Assembly: GCF_964355755.1 (NCBI RefSeq)
Contig: NC_092670.1
Coordinates: 37,623,795 to 37,687,794, forward strand
Direction: 5' to 3'
From: Antedon mediterranea
Lineage: Eukaryota; Echinodermata; Crinoidea; Comatulida; Antedonidae
DNA length: 64,000 bases
The notes under the pieces: generated by a model
The model's database searches: none
What the model was told of the DNA's origin: nothing
Seen by the model: only the letters and a program-made list of their open reading frames with translations
Program-made: the position numbers and the translations under genes
Part shown: in pieces, positions 11,151 to 25,400 of the stretch
Position numbering within the stretch: the first letter of the stretch is position 1
Layout of the letters: each line of letters opens with the position of its first letter

Positions 11151-11874
11151 AATTCCTTCTTTCTAAAATCAAGTAAGCTTAAGTTTTTATGTGAAGATGT
11201 AATTAGATGTTTATAACTACACAATCCGTTAAACATAGCAAGCACCCTAACCTACGAGATGTGGCGGATATCCTCATTTATTCACACACACAAGTGTTCT
11301 AGTTATCGCAATGAGACACAACGTTTAAAGTTGAAATTTATGACTTATTGCTATATATTTTTTTTTAATCTTGTTCATTCATGCCACTGCATAAAATATG
11401 ATTTTAATAATTGCTTTGTTTACTTTTGATTTTTGTTATTTCCTGTTTTTAAAATGTTTTTTGTTTTACATACAATTGTTAGGACTATGTCAAATATTCT
11501 ATGAATTGGTAGGAATAAAATAGTGAATGTATTTAGGGTGAACCTAAATTTGGTTCTTAAAAAAAATAGTAAAGGGCTACTAAAATAAATTCTTCGTATA
11601 GTTATCATATTTATTACGAGTATTTTTTCTTAGATTTTTCTTACTTTCTACGTATTGTATCATTTCTTAAGAAATTCATTATTCATGTACCCGGTTTGTG
11701 TGGGCGTAGTTTTATTATTGTATCACATTAAATAAATTACATGTTAGTGTTAACTTCAAATCATGAATTTTAAACTTAGTTCCATGTAAGGGGATGTGGT
11801 AGTTATAAATAAATACACTTGAAGAAATATTAAACCACAATTACTGGGAAATGTATAATATTTATTTTCCTACT

Positions 11875-12250
11875 TGTCAAAATTATTTTACTGTAATTAC
11901 TGCAGTAATTACATTTGCTTACTTCTCTTTAAATCGGTTTCTTCAATTATTTAGCAATCTTTTTGTTTGTTTTTTGAAAACAGCATGCACTATTTATTTT
12001 ATTATTTATTTAATCACACTCTTGTTTACAACAAGACCAGCCTATTCCGGCTTATGAGTGAACAAATATACAGTATATAAAAGACACGGATATAAACATC
12101 AAATACATTAACAAGTTTTAACAGTCTTACAAGACCAAATAAAAAACGACCAACCAAGCAAAGGACTTTTTTTTTATATTGCTTTGTAAAATAAAATAAA
12201 ATGTTACTGCAGTAAAAAAATATATTTACTGCAGTAGAATAATTTTGACA
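11875..12250. mobile_element. Inverted-repeat element with PstI-like palindromes
   Basis: Ends TGTCAAAATTATT and AATAATTTTGACA are perfect inverted repeats. Just inside each are ACTGCAGTAA palindromes; the left one extends to TGTAATTACTGCAGTAATTA. The middle has no convincing ORF and contains ACAAGACCAGCCTATTCCGG. Probably a MITE; the family is unknown. Confidence 0.5.
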
Positions 12251-13224
12251 TGACCCCTTTCATTGAGATCCAGCCACTGATGATACCCACAGTCTCTTTT
12301 TTTAATTTGCTTTAGTAATTTATTATTTATAATAATAATAATTATAATTGATAACATTTCCATTCAAAATTAGAAATTTATTCAAGATAGATATATATAC
12401 TTCCTGCTTCCTTGAATCATAATTTATATAAATTACGATTAAATTATGATTTATATCATTGTGGAAATGAGAAATTTGAAATCCATAAATTAATTTCATC
12501 TAGGCTTTTTTAAGGATGTGTAATTGAAAATGTTTCAGGAAAAAATGATTAATAAAGAATTTCTAAATATAGTTAAGAGAAGTTATTAATTTCAATGTCT
12601 AGTCAAAGAAAGAGGCCTACGGTATTTTAAAGTAAAAGGATTTTAGCATCGATGATACTTTGGTCTATAATTACAATAAAACATTTATTTTGGGGTAGTT
12701 TTTCCACGCTGCTCCTTTAGGCAGTTATATTAAAGAGAACGGAAGAATTAGGAAACACTGTTACCATGCAGTAGCTTATAGTTTACTACGGCTAAAAAAA
12801 TGAGTATTTGTGCTTGCGCACACACCAAAGCATTTCTGTGAAAAGGGAGTCTATGAAACTAACCATTTTTGATAAATATTGAGAATATCGTGAGAAGAGT
12901 GGCGTTTTTTGTAAGAAATATTTCTTGTTTAAACTTGGTGTACAGTGCTGTATTTAGTGACCCTCGACACCTAGTTTCTTTAGCATGGGAATGGTCTGTA
13001 TTTAGAGTTTTTATTTATTACAGATTTTCCAAAAATGTTTGATTAGTTTCCTTTTTGTCATACAGTAATTATTAGAAGTTTGTTTTCGGAAAAATCTATT
13101 TATTTCTTAATTATTTACAAGATGATTTAAATATGTATTTGACTATTTCAAAATATGCTGTATTTTGAAAATTAAGAATAACTTTATTATTTTAGTCATA
13201 AATTATGTAATAGTTCATACTAAT

Positions 13225-13290
13225 TCTGGTCATTGACAGAAATTGAACCCAGCAAACTATGGTTTCACAGACTGAGCTATAAATACCCAT
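13225..13290 (-). mobile_element. tRNA-like SINE fragment
   Basis: On the minus strand it reads TATAGCTCAGTCTGTGAAAC (A-box region) and CTGGGTTCAATTTC (B-box region), spaced as in a tRNA. The stems do not form well enough for a functional tRNA. Confidence 0.5.
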
Positions 13291-13639
13291 TTATAATAAT
13301 ATTATCATAATGTATGCAACACCATCTTGCCTCAAAACTCATTAGCTTTCACAGCCCTTATGTCATCCTCCTACTAATGTTAAATTAGACCAGGGATTAA
13401 TTAACATACAGTTTGTTTACAGTTCGACACGGTACCGTGGGTCTAAAAGTCACGACTGCATATAAATTAGCTGTTGCCAAACAAAGCTCATTCATACAAT
13501 TTCTCTTTCGTATTGATTCACTTGTATTGATTGGAGTGAGTGTGATTGGAATAGATAAACGTTAGGCTTGTTAAAGATGTACTCACTTTGAACTGTACGG
13601 GATTTACTATCATCTAGAAGTAAGATAAGATCATTTTTA

Positions 13640-14540
13640 TTCTTGTTTTTATTTCTATAGTATTTAGTATTATTGAAGTAATTTCTATTTCATTGTTAAA
13701 AGTATACAAGGTTATATTAGAATAAAATAATGGAGATTATAAATTGTATAATATCATTATTATGTACTGTCAATCATATACCTTTCCATTGGTTTAGCCT
13801 TTATCTTGTTTTAATTTTAATTAGTGTTAAAGTAATTTCTATTTCATTGTTAAAAGTATACAATGACGTTAAGAATAAGATGAGATTTAGAAATGTCATA
13901 GCATTATGTACTTTCAATCATATACCTTTCCATTTCTTTAGCCTTTATCTTGTTTTAATTTTAATTAGTGTTAAAGTAATTTCTATTTCATTGTTAAAAG
14001 TACACAATGACGTTATATATAAGATTAAGATAATGAGCTTTAGAAATTTCATAGCATATGTACTTTCTGTCGTATACCTTTCGCATTAGCATAGCTTTAT
14101 ATTGTTTTAATGTTTATAATAGTCATTTCTATATATTAAGTTATAAAACATTTACAATTACACTACATCAGATTTAGAAATGTCATAGTATTATTTACTT
14201 TCTGTCACATACCTTTACCATTAGCTTAGCTTCATGTTGTTTTAATTTTTATAATAGTTTTAAAGTAATTTATATATATTACTATTGGTAAATATATAAG
14301 TTATACATATTTATATTTGTCATCAGATTTAGAAATGTCATAGTATTATTTACTTTCTGTCACATACCTTTACCATTAGCTTAGCTTTATCTTGTTTTAA
14401 TTTTTATAATAGTTTTAAAGTAATTTCTATTTATTATTATTGGTAAAATAATAAGTTATACATTAAATATTACATCAGATTTATAAATGTACTTTTAGTC
14501 AAATACCTTTCGCATTGGCTTAGCTTTATCTTAGAATATT
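13640..14540. repeat. Degenerate tandem repeat of about 145 bp, roughly six units
   Basis: A block reading TACTTTC(A/T)(A/G)TCATATACCTTTC recurs at about 13,765, 13,909, 14,061, 14,196, 14,351 and 14,490 (spacing 135-155). Each is followed by TTTAGCCTTTATCTTGTTTTA-like sequence and a CTATTTCATTGTTAAAAG-like or related block. Copies diverge rightwards. The repetitive ORF at 13730-14089 comes from this repeat. Confidence 0.75.
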
Positions 14541-14859
14541 TTGAATGAAATATAGTATATGATATTTCTCTTTTGAATTTATGATTTAACCTTCTGATCC
14601 CATGAATTTCCTATAGGAAAATGAAAGAATCCTAAAATAACATGGAATCAATAATTGTCCATGGCATTTCTATTTATGTATTTGGAACAAGATCGGATTG
14701 GAATTTTACAGTTTCACATTTCAAACTAGACTCGGACTTATTTTTATAATTTTTTTAAATGTTTATTTTAATTCCTATTTAACAGTCTGTATATTATGTA
14801 GGCCTATGGAATACCTAAATATAAAACAATATACTGTATATCCACTTCGGGTTTAATCC

Positions 14860-14883
14860 CACCTCCCCCCCCCCCCTCCCCCT
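14860..14883. repeat. C-rich simple tract
   Basis: ACCT followed by a run of C's interrupted by a T, ending CCCCCTAC; simple sequence in a non-coding stretch. Confidence 0.8.
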
Positions 14884-17283
14884 ACTTTATGTCTGATTTA
14901 ACAAACAGCCATATCCCCCTGGGGTATACAGTAGTCACAGTATTGACTTTTGATCTGGATGTAGGCCTCTCTCTCTAGACAGTTCAGATGAGGTTTTACA
15001 AGAAATTCTTTACCAATCATTTTTTTCCCGAACTAGGGTTTCCCCGGGTACCCCACCAAGTCAAAACAATCAATTCAAATACTATGATGGCTTGTGTTTG
15101 AAAAAATAATATCTTAAAATTATATAGTCATCATTGCTATGTACTATTTCAAAATCTTAAGAATTATTATAAAAAACATTTTGAAGACTGCTGAACAAAA
15201 AAGATGGTTATCTCTGAAAAAATCTAATTAAAGGAAGTAAAACTGAAAAGTTGTACAAAACTAATTTAAACAGAACATTTCAAAGGCAACCATTTCACAT
15301 TTCCAAAAATAACTTTATTTGAATTTATAATTTGTAATCGGTAAGTGTACATAATTAATTTAATTAATGTTGCATTTCTCTGAAGAGACCATTTGATTAT
15401 TTTTATTATTGATTAAAAATCTGAAATGTTTTCACTTTAATATTTCTGAATGTGAAATAATGATTGCATTTTTATACATTTCTTATAAACATAAAATTTT
15501 ACGATATCCAAAGTTAATAATAACATTTTTAGAATTTGTTTTATGTTGCTAACAAAATTGATTTTACAAATAAACTGAATATTTTGATGAAATTAACCAA
15601 GCCCGCTAGCTTCATGACTAAATATATGACTTTAAATTTAATTGTTTCAAAATTAAACTACATAAAATAAAATATGTAGGTCGAGTGTTTGCTCAAGCAG
15701 AACAGAATCACTCAAGCAGAACAGACCATCCTCATTTTGTGAATGAATTATAAATACGGAAATATCTCTTAGAAATCCTCACACAGCTTCACGATCTTCA
15801 GAATTAGTATCCACCAAATTTTCCCGACTGTGAAATTTAATTACTTATTATTCATAAGCAAGCAGCCTTGAGTTCAGAACGCAGTGGTGTGAGTGGCGGA
15901 ATACGACTACAAATGCTAATGTGTTTCACATAGGCTTGTATTGTGAATTGTAATGCTGTCAAAACCTGTAGATTGCATGGGCTAACATCGACATTAACCA
16001 CCTATTTCTACCTGATGTTTGCCTCTTGGATTTTGTAATGTTAGGATGGATAAATTTCAGGTGATATTAGTATATTTTTATCTCTATATATATATATACA
16101 ATATTTTCTTTTATTTTAGACATCATAGATTAATTTACGGTTTACCATATTCTCTGTGTGCAACCTATAGTCTTATATTGGATGACAAATTTGAGGATGG
16201 TCTATTTTATGTTTGTTAGTCATTTGGATTGATGCAATTTCTAACAAATGGATATTTTTTAGGTGGTACAGAAGAAATATCTCTAATTTTTTAATTTTAT
16301 TTTTTAATGTGCTTTTGAACTATTTGAGTTTACCAATTGTTCACATTTTCAATTCTCTTTTCTGTTATTCTGTTAGATAGGAATATCAAATTTCTACAGT
16401 GTAATAGTTTTACAAATTCTAGGCGTTCTCGGCTAGGCCTATTCCTGGATCCACCATTAGATGGTAAGAGTTTACGAATCACAGACTAGACATCTTTGAA
16501 TTTGTCAATTCAAAATCTATATTTACCGTATTACATACAGTTTGTTACCTTTCCATATAGTCTATGATAAGTAATGTTTAGATATTATTTTCAGAATGGA
16601 TCAAATGATATTTTTATTATCTTGAGGAATTTGTATTTATATGCACAATACAAAATGTACAGTGCTATTAGTATTATACGTAAGTAATAATATATTGTAT
16701 ACTCCAAAAATATAAATAAATGCATGCATACAAATGGCAGACAAACTTAGAGGAATAAGTTTCTATAACCTTAAAGGTTTTGATTGCCCTTAGAAAAAAC
16801 AGTATAAATTATAATTTATAAATTAAAAGAATATTATAATCCCAGGAGGCATGGGTATGAAATTAGGGTGGGATTATATTTGGATTGCATTAGTAGTGGA
16901 TTTTAGCCTAGAAATATGGGGTGGGATTACAATTGAGTATGGCATTCTACTCACTTATATGTACAGTAAAATTGTCAAGTCAAATGTACAGTGTCTGCAT
17001 CATCAGAATTTTCTGCATTTCCGTACAATTTTCATCTTATTATCAGATAAGAGAGAGAATATGAAATCTCTACTGCTTCATTCAGTTTGAGCTCTTGTTA
17101 GTGAATGTACAGCATGAACTATGATGAGATGCTAATGTAAATGGATATATTATTAATATTATAAATTCTCTCATGCTTTTATGGGATTTTGCCATACACA
17201 TTATATCAGGTTATTTTGTCGGTAATCATTAATAGGAAATTATTAGGTAGGTGATGTTTTTTATTAAAATTTGCTTTTTTTCT

Positions 17284-17455
17284 GTTATTAGTATTTTCAA
17301 AACAGAGTTTTGTGAACGTTATGATTTCTTTTACAGTTTTCCAGTCAATGTTTTAAAGACCCCCAAATTGCTAATTTAAAAAAGTATTTTGTGAATTTTG
17401 TTATTATGTATTTTACAGTTTTCCAATCCGTGTTTTAAAGACCCCCAAAATGTAA
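17284..17455. repeat. Two-copy tandem duplication
   Basis: TTTTACAGTTTTCCA followed by TGTTTTAAAGACCCCCAAA occurs twice (about 17,332 and 17,412), each preceded by a TTTTGTGAA block. Unit about 80 bp. Confidence 0.7.
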
Positions 17456-17908
17456 TTTAAATTTAAAATCTTTTAACATATAAAGACGTTTCTCGGTTTG
17501 ATAAACAATTCGTTTTCTATTAATAATTATTATAATTTAACAATTTAAGAAAAATAATACAAATCTGTCTTATACTTAGCATCATAAGATAATTTCTTAT
17601 GCAGAGTAAGGTATGCATAATGTAATTAGTTTAAAATGCAAAAGGATAATATTATTGTTTATTTAGTGATTATATTAAATTAGCAATCCTATTCTGTTCT
17701 TCAGTTTGATGCAAATAATTTAAAATATACAATTTGACAAAAATTTTGACAAATTCCAACTGGTACTAGACTCCCTGAAATGTTATTCAGGTCCTCAAAA
17801 GTGCCCCAAATTCTTTACAGTAATGTGCTAAGTTTATGAAATTCGAAACAAGCCCAAACCTTCAGGAAAACCAGGCATTTCTGCCAGCACAATGGTGTCT
17901 GATATTGT

Positions 17909-18105
17909 AAAGCTCTGTCTACACTATCAAACTTTATGTGAAGAAAAAAAAATGTGATGGACATGATGATGTCATATCACTACCATATTTGGGCATATCA
18001 CTACCATATTTGGGCATATCACTACCATATTTGGGCATATCACTACCATATTTGGGCATATCACTACCATATTTGGGCATATCACTACCATATTTGACAG
18101 CTTAA
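17909..18105 (-). mobile_element. Family A MITE, inverted, with six 21-bp units
   Basis: The left end AAGCTCTGTCTACACTATC is intact, followed by GATGATGTCATATCACTACC. The 21-bp unit (core CATATTTGGGCATATCACTAC) is then repeated six times between about 17,980 and 18,096. The element stops in the repeat, with only GACAGCTT remaining of the other end. The ORF at 17972-18385 (minus) is mostly this repeat. Confidence 0.85.
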
Positions 18106-18734
18106 AATTATTATATTCATTTCCTGTCATTAAAGGCCAAATCATATTTTCTTTTTTTGGGATATGCAAATTATAAAGGTTCTGTTTAATCGTTTTACAA
18201 TTTAATATTATTAGTAAACAAATTATATTAATAAAACACAATTTAATGGCAAAATATGTATACATCCATTTGCCAGCAGACATATAAAGCACGCAGCAAG
18301 AACAATTTAATACTTTGAATGTATTATTAAATATGATATTTATAAGAGAAAGTGAAGCTGTTGAGAATCTTGAAACAGAATCCAAGGGAATATTAAGTCA
18401 TTTCATTTTAAATTGGATATTTTCAGTTTGTTGAAAAAACCTAATATAAAATTGTACATGTCATCCACAAGATATTATCATACTCAATTTGTTTTTTTTT
18501 TAACAGAACTGTTTAAAGAAAAATTGTTTGTTGATGTTGAACAGGCCATTTTGATATCGCATATAGTTATTTCCTTTGATTAAAATCTATAAAAAAATAT
18601 TTTTCTGAAAATAAGGTTTGATAATACAGTAGTGAACCAAAAGCTCTGGAAGTCAATGGATTTCTGGTTAAATTTAACAGTTTATTTATTTTTTCATTGA
18701 TTCTCTTGTTTTTTGTACGATTTGTATATGGGTG

Positions 18735-18958
18735 TACAGTCAACTCTCCCAATACCGGACACCTTTGGGCCGGCCAAATAAGTCTGGTTTTCCGGAAAGT
18801 CTGGTATTCGGAATGTGTTTTTAAGGGTAAAAATAAATTTGGGACCTTTTGATCCTCAAAAAAAGTCTGGTATTGGGAGAGTTTCTGGTTTTCAGAGAGT
18901 CCGGTATTGGGAGAGTTTCTGGTTTTCAGAGAGTCCGGTATTGGGAGAGTTGACTGTA
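18735..18958. mobile_element. Family C MITE (pogo/Tigger-like ends), TA target site
   Basis: Ends TACAGTCAACTCTCCCAATA and GGGAGAGTTGACTGTA are inverted repeats flanked by TA. The body has TCTGGTTTTCCGGAAAGTCT and a duplicated GAGAGTTTCTGGTTTTCAG. CAGT(C/T)AACTC ends with a TA duplication resemble pogo/Tigger non-autonomous elements (inference). No transposase ORF. Confidence 0.75.
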
Positions 18959-20113
18959 CTATCCGAAATATAGGAATGAATAAGCGAAATCATTTTTATT
19001 TTGCAAATATTAAATTTGTTTAATTACAATATTTAATTTTGTACGGAATGTGAAGATTGAAAGAAATATTTTATTGTATTCGAAAAATTATGCAAATTAG
19101 TTTGTAAACAATAGTGTGTATTGTACTGTCTTATTGAAGTCTGTGCTTAGTTGCATGGTGTTTAAACGAGGAAGGAGTGACGATCGTGATTTACTACGTG
19201 CCTATACCGTAGAATAAGTAATGACCGTGACTTGATACGTGCTAACTTACTTACATGGCATACTCATTTAATAGACGTTGAATTTGTAATGCTCTGAGCC
19301 TAAATGTTGTGATTTACTTTTATAAGGATAATGCTATGTCTGTAGTTCTGTGTTATGGGTAAAGCCATTCACATGTATATTCTGTTTTTTAATATAAATA
19401 ATATGCGGCAATGTCAAGCTGAAGGATGTATAAGACGCAAAGGTAGTTTCCTCAATAACAACAAAAACTGAATAAAAATTAGTTATTTTAGACATATACA
19501 TTTCATTGATCTACTTATTTTAACATCTTCAAAGAGGATACCTCATGCAGATTCTTTATTTTAAAAAGAACTGATAGCGATCTTCTATAACTTCAAATAA
19601 AATACATACAGGTACAGTATATAGAACAATATAAAACATGAAAATATGGCAAAATAATATGTACAGTATGCCAAAAACAAGGCAAGAACTTGTGATGAAA
19701 TTATTTCAAAGCATGAAATTAAATGATATTTAATTATTTTTTTCATTTGTTTTGCAATGGACAGCTATAGGATAAAAGACCTTGTGGTCTGTGATGGCAT
19801 TGTTACCATACACAATGAAGGCTACTAAAAGACAATATCCAAATATGAAAATTACCATAAGAATATGATATTGATGTATATATGAAAAAAACAAGGTTAC
19901 AATAACAATAGGCCTTCTGGCAGAGCCAATAACAAATTAGTAATTGTTTGTCATCAGCATAATTTTCAACTTTTTTTTCAATTACTCATTGATGATAATC
20001 ATATAGTCATCATATCTGTATCATTATTATTTCACATTATCGTGTCATTATAGAACAAAAAGAATTATGTTGCCCAAACTTTGTTTCTAGAGTTAGTTGA
20101 TCATACATGTATG

Positions 20114-20327
20114 TGCATATCCAGTAGCGTAACGCAGAGGCCTGAGGCCCCTGGATTAGGAACCCTAAGTGGCCCTACAACGCTGGAGGCCTCTGGCTTT
20201 TGTAGCCTTTTTCGACATATTTTAATGCCTGTTTTTTCATCTGGGAAATGCTCAGGAGCCCCATAAGCTCAGGGGCCCCTAAGTTTAGCCAATGAGCGCT
20301 GATAGCTGTTACGCCACTGTGCAGATC
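20114..20327. mobile_element. hAT-like MITE with 8-bp target duplication
   Basis: The element is 20,122-20,319, with ends CAGTAGCGTAACGC and GTTACGCCACTG in inverted orientation. The flanks TGCATATC (20,114-20,121) and TGCAGATC (20,320-20,327) match at 7 of 8 bases. CAGTGGCGTAAC ends with 8-bp duplications are typical of the hAT superfamily. The GC-rich inside contains AGGGGCCCC-type blocks. Confidence 0.75.
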
Positions 20328-21009
20328 CTATCCTGCTTTAGACTCCCTAAGTTTTGAAAATTCCAAAGCAAAAGATGGAACATTTAGGCATTCCTGTTTT
20401 TCAATTGATTTTGTGCTTGTTTAAGTGTTGTTTTGGTGTTGTTTTGTATTATTTATTTATACTGGGTGACCTCTTCGGTCAAAGACTGGTCTCCTAGAGG
20501 GCCCAGTTATGATCAGTGGCTGTGTGTGTACCAGGGTAACCTCCTACTAGTCTCGAAAGATTTACTAAGTTCTTTAATCATCATTAATAACAAACATTAA
20601 TATCAAAATGAGTTCAGTAAATCGTCAAAATCAACCCAAATTCTTCGCATGCGACTGTTCATAACACTTAGTCCAAAGTCCAGGTCATAGTTGTTGCGAA
20701 ATCGAAAGCTTCCTAATGCCGTATCAAAGGAGAATTGGTAAAATTATTATGAAATTAGTGATAATAATCATCAACACTTGTTCGTAATACGATACAACAT
20801 ATAAACCGAGTGCTTTCAATGTGTTGGATTAAAGAGATTTATTGTGTGAACCTTCCATTACTGAATGCCTCGCAAATAATGCACATGTAGAATATGTGAC
20901 AGCATTGATATACTTTTACTGTATTCTGTTTTGGTTGTGCATAGCAAAAGCAGCTAATGCTATGAATATTGTAACCATTTAAAAATGTTTACAATATTTG
21001 AAGAATAAC

Positions 21010-21214
21010 TTAAAGATGTATTGTCCCCCAAAAACATGAAAAATAAAATAATAAAATAAAAACAATTGGCTAGAAGCCAATTTGACTATTTTTTGCTTCA
21101 AATTACAGTTTTTTCAGGTAAATAATTATTGTTTCGGTCCAATTTTTGGCCGAAGTGCATTAAAATGGCATATTCAAAACAAAAAAATCTACAAGAGGGG
21201 CAATACACCTTTAA
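21010..21214 (+). mobile_element. Family B MITE, internally deleted
   Basis: Left end TTAAAGATGTATTGTCCCCC; right end GGGGCAATACACCTTTAA. Body with TTTTTTCAGGTAA and TTAAAATGGCATATTCAA as in the other family B copies, but about 125 bp shorter than the copy at 9,890. Confidence 0.8.
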
Positions 21215-22494
21215 ATTAATTGTAAAATAGGACATTATAATACTGTTATATTCTGATGCTGTTACTTACTCAAATTTCAAATATAAATTTCAAATTTCAA
21301 ATTTCAACCTTACGATATTGGTGTGCATGGCATTACAGTAAGTGCTTTAAATGCTTTCATTAGAGGAAAATATTCAAAGAATAATTTAAATTAATCGTAG
21401 AATAGAACTTTGAACCTTAGAATACTGTACTGTTACCGCTTGTATGTGTATTGGTCTTTAGGTGGTGTTTGGCTGATATCAGGAGAATTAAAACAACATT
21501 AGGAATGGTTTATTTATATATTATGATATTGTGATGTTCTGAAGTAAGTTAGAGTTTAATAATAAAAATTAGAACAGTCAGGATTAGAGTACATGGGAAT
21601 ATGTATGGTATGAGGGTAGGTAAAGAAAACCCTATGAAAGATATGATGCCATATTTGGCATTTGCAATGAGCAATATCAAGAAGATGATCAAATGCAAAG
21701 AATGTATCATAAAAGACCTGAGCCTCTTCAAAGTGACTCTTGATGTAGCACCATACAGGCAGCGCCAATTGGTGTTTGTCTTTAACTATTAAGCCTGTGT
21801 TCACACTGTCCAATAGTCATCAAGATTTTACTTTGGTTTTTAAATTGGAACTGCCATACATATTCTTCAACCTCCATCTTGAATTTTAAAATTGTATATT
21901 CATTAATATATAATAATTTTATTTAAATATGAATGAAATGTTATATTAATAAAGTACATAACCTCTGCAAAGTGTGAACTAAAAGGCAGAACGTATTAGC
22001 AATACCACCACCTTTTGTGCGTGTGTAAATATAAATTTTATATACTTTTCAGTTTGAATTTTTATTTATAAAGTGCAGGTAATGGACCCGTAGGGAAATA
22101 TAATGTATTACATGTGACATTACTTCTATTCCGTTATACCTGCGGGATTAGATCTGGTCAGTTAGTTGCGTTGCGAGTCGTGGATCAAATTAAGTTTTTC
22201 ATCATGCTATGGTATCATGTTTATCAAGTTAACAGCCAGACTTTGCTGAAATATTTGTTTAAAATATATTTTTTTTACAAGACTGGCATTAATAATACTG
22301 TAAGCAAAAATGCTGTATTTTACACAGTGAATTTGACCCGATTTGACCCGATGGTTATTATCGTTATGCTATTCACTACATCACCAATGTAGAGTTATTA
22401 TTGTAAAGGAGGAGTGGCCGCCATGTTGATGCTTATGCTGATTTCGTTTTATATTTCGTATTATGTATGCATATGCTGGCCGCAAACAATATAT

Positions 22495-25400
22495 CCAAAC
22501 ATAATCCATACACCAAGCAATGATACACCATCGGAATAGCATTCAACATAATCCATACACCAAGCAATGATACACCATCACAATAGCATTCAACATAATC
22601 CATACACCAAGCAATGATACACCATCACAATAGCATTCAACATAATCCATACACCAAGCAATGATACACCATCACAATAGCATTCAACATAATCCATACA
22701 CCAAGCAATGATACACCATCACAATAGCATTCAACATAATCCATACACCAAGCAATGATACACCATCGCAATAGCATTCAACATAATCCATACACCAAGC
22801 AATGATACACCATCACAATAGCATTCAACATAATCCATACACCAAGCAATGATACACCATCACAATAGCATTCAACATAATCCATACACCAAGCAATGAT
22901 ACACCATCACAATAGCATTCAACATAATCCATACACCAAGCAATGATACACCATAATCACAATAGCATTCAACATAATCCATACACCAAGCAATGATACA
23001 CCATCACAATAGCATTCAACATAATCCATACACCAAGCAATGATACACCATCACAATAGCATTCAACATAATCCATACACCAAGCAATGATACACCATCA
23101 CAATAGCCTTCAACATAATCCATACACCAAGCAATGATACACCATCACAATAGCATTCAACATAATCCATACACCAAGCAATGATACACCATCACAATAG
23201 CATTCAACATAATCCATACACCAAGCAATGATACACCATCGCAATAGCATTCAACATAATCCATACACCAAGCAATGATACACCATTGCAATAGCATTCA
23301 ACATAATCCATACACCAAGCAATGATACACCATCACAATAGCATTCAACATAATCCATACACCAAGCAATGATACACCATCACAATAGCATTCAACATAA
23401 TCCATACACCAAGCAATGATACACCATCACAATAGCATTCAACATAATCCATACACCAAGCAATGATACACCATCACAATAGCATTCAACATAATCCATA
23501 CACCAAGCAATGATACACCATCACAATAGCATTCAACATAATCCATACACCAAGCAATGATACACCATCACAATAGCATTCAACATAATCCATACACCAA
23601 GCAATGATACACCATCACAATAGCATTCAACATAATCCATACACCAAGCAATGATACACCATCACAATAGCATTCAACATAATCCATACACCAAGCAATG
23701 ATACACCATCACAATAGCATTCAACATAATCCATACACCAAGCAATAATACACCATCACAATAGCATTCAACATAATCCATACACCAAGCAATGATACAC
23801 CATCACAATAGCATTCAACATAATCCATACACCAAGCAATAATACACCATCACAATAGCATTCAACATAATCCATACACCAAGCAATGATACACCATCAC
23901 AATAGCATTCAACATAATCCATACACCAAGCAATGATACACCATCACAATAGCATTCAACATAATCCATACACCAAGCAATGATACACCATCGCAATAGC
24001 ATTCAATATAATCCATACACCAAGCAATGATACACCATCACAATAGCATTCAACATAATCCATACACCAAGCAATGATACACCATCACAATAGCATTCAA
24101 CATAATCCATACACCAAGCAATGATACACCATCACAATAGCATTCAACATAATCCATACACCAAGCAATGATACACCATCACAATAGCATTCAACATAAT
24201 CCATACACCAAGCAATGATACACCATCACAATAGCATTCAACATAATCCATACACCAAGCAATAATACACCATCACAATAGCATTCAACATAATCCATAC
24301 ACCAAGCAATGATACACCATAATCACAATAGCATTCAACATAATCCATACACCAAGCAATGATACACCATCACAATAGCATTCAACATAATCCATACACC
24401 AAGCAATAATACACCATCACAATAGCATTCAACATAATCCATACACCAAGCAATAATACACCATCACAATAGCATTCAACATAATCCATACACCAAGCAA
24501 TGATACACCATCACAATAGCATTCAACATAATCCATACACCAAGCAATGATACACCATCGCAATAGCATTCAACATAATCCATACACCAAGCAATGATAC
24601 ACCATCACAATAGCATTCAACATAATCCATACACCAAGCAATAATACACCATCACAATAGCATTCAACATAATCCATACACCAAGCAATGATACACCATC
24701 ACAATAGCATTCAACATAATCCATACACCAAGCAATGATACACCATCACAATAGCATTCAACATAATCCATACACCAAGCAATGATACACCATCACAATA
24801 GCATTCAACATAATCCATACACCAAGCAATGATACACCATCACAATAGCATTCAACATAATCCATACACCAAGCAATGATACACCATCGCAATAGCATTC
24901 AACATAATCCATACACCAAGCAATGATACACCATCACAATAGCATTCAACATAATCCATACACCAAGCAATGATACACCATCACAATAGCATTCAACATA
25001 ATCCATACACCAAGCAATGATACACCATCGCAATAGCATTCAACATAATCCATACACCAAGCAATGATACACCATCACAATAGCATTCAACATAATCCAT
25101 ACACCAAGCAATGATACACCATCGCAATAGCATTCAATATAATCCATACACCAAGCAATGATACACCATCACAATAGCATTCAACATAATCCATACACCA
25201 AGCAATGATACACCATCACAATAGCATTCAACATAATCCATACACCAAGCAATGATACACCATCACAATAGCATTCAACATAATCCATACACCAAGCAAT
25301 GATACACCATCGCAATAGCATTCAACATAATCCATACACCAAGCAATGATACACCATCACAATAGCATTCAACATAATCCATACACCAAGCAATGATACA

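Noticed and set aside
13730-14089. 119-codon ORF with internal repeats
   Set aside because: It is a reading of the 145-bp degenerate tandem repeat in AT-rich DNA.
17972-18385. 137-codon minus-strand ORF ending in PNMVVIC repeats
   Set aside because: The repeats are the 21-bp unit of a family A MITE; the rest is AT-rich without known similarity.
21556-21813. Minus-strand ORF (VKDKHQLALPVWCYIKSHFE)
   Set aside because: Looks somewhat protein-like, but overlapping frames on both strands are also open and I recognise no family. The neighbouring GTTCACACT/AGTGTGAAC pair suggests transposon debris.
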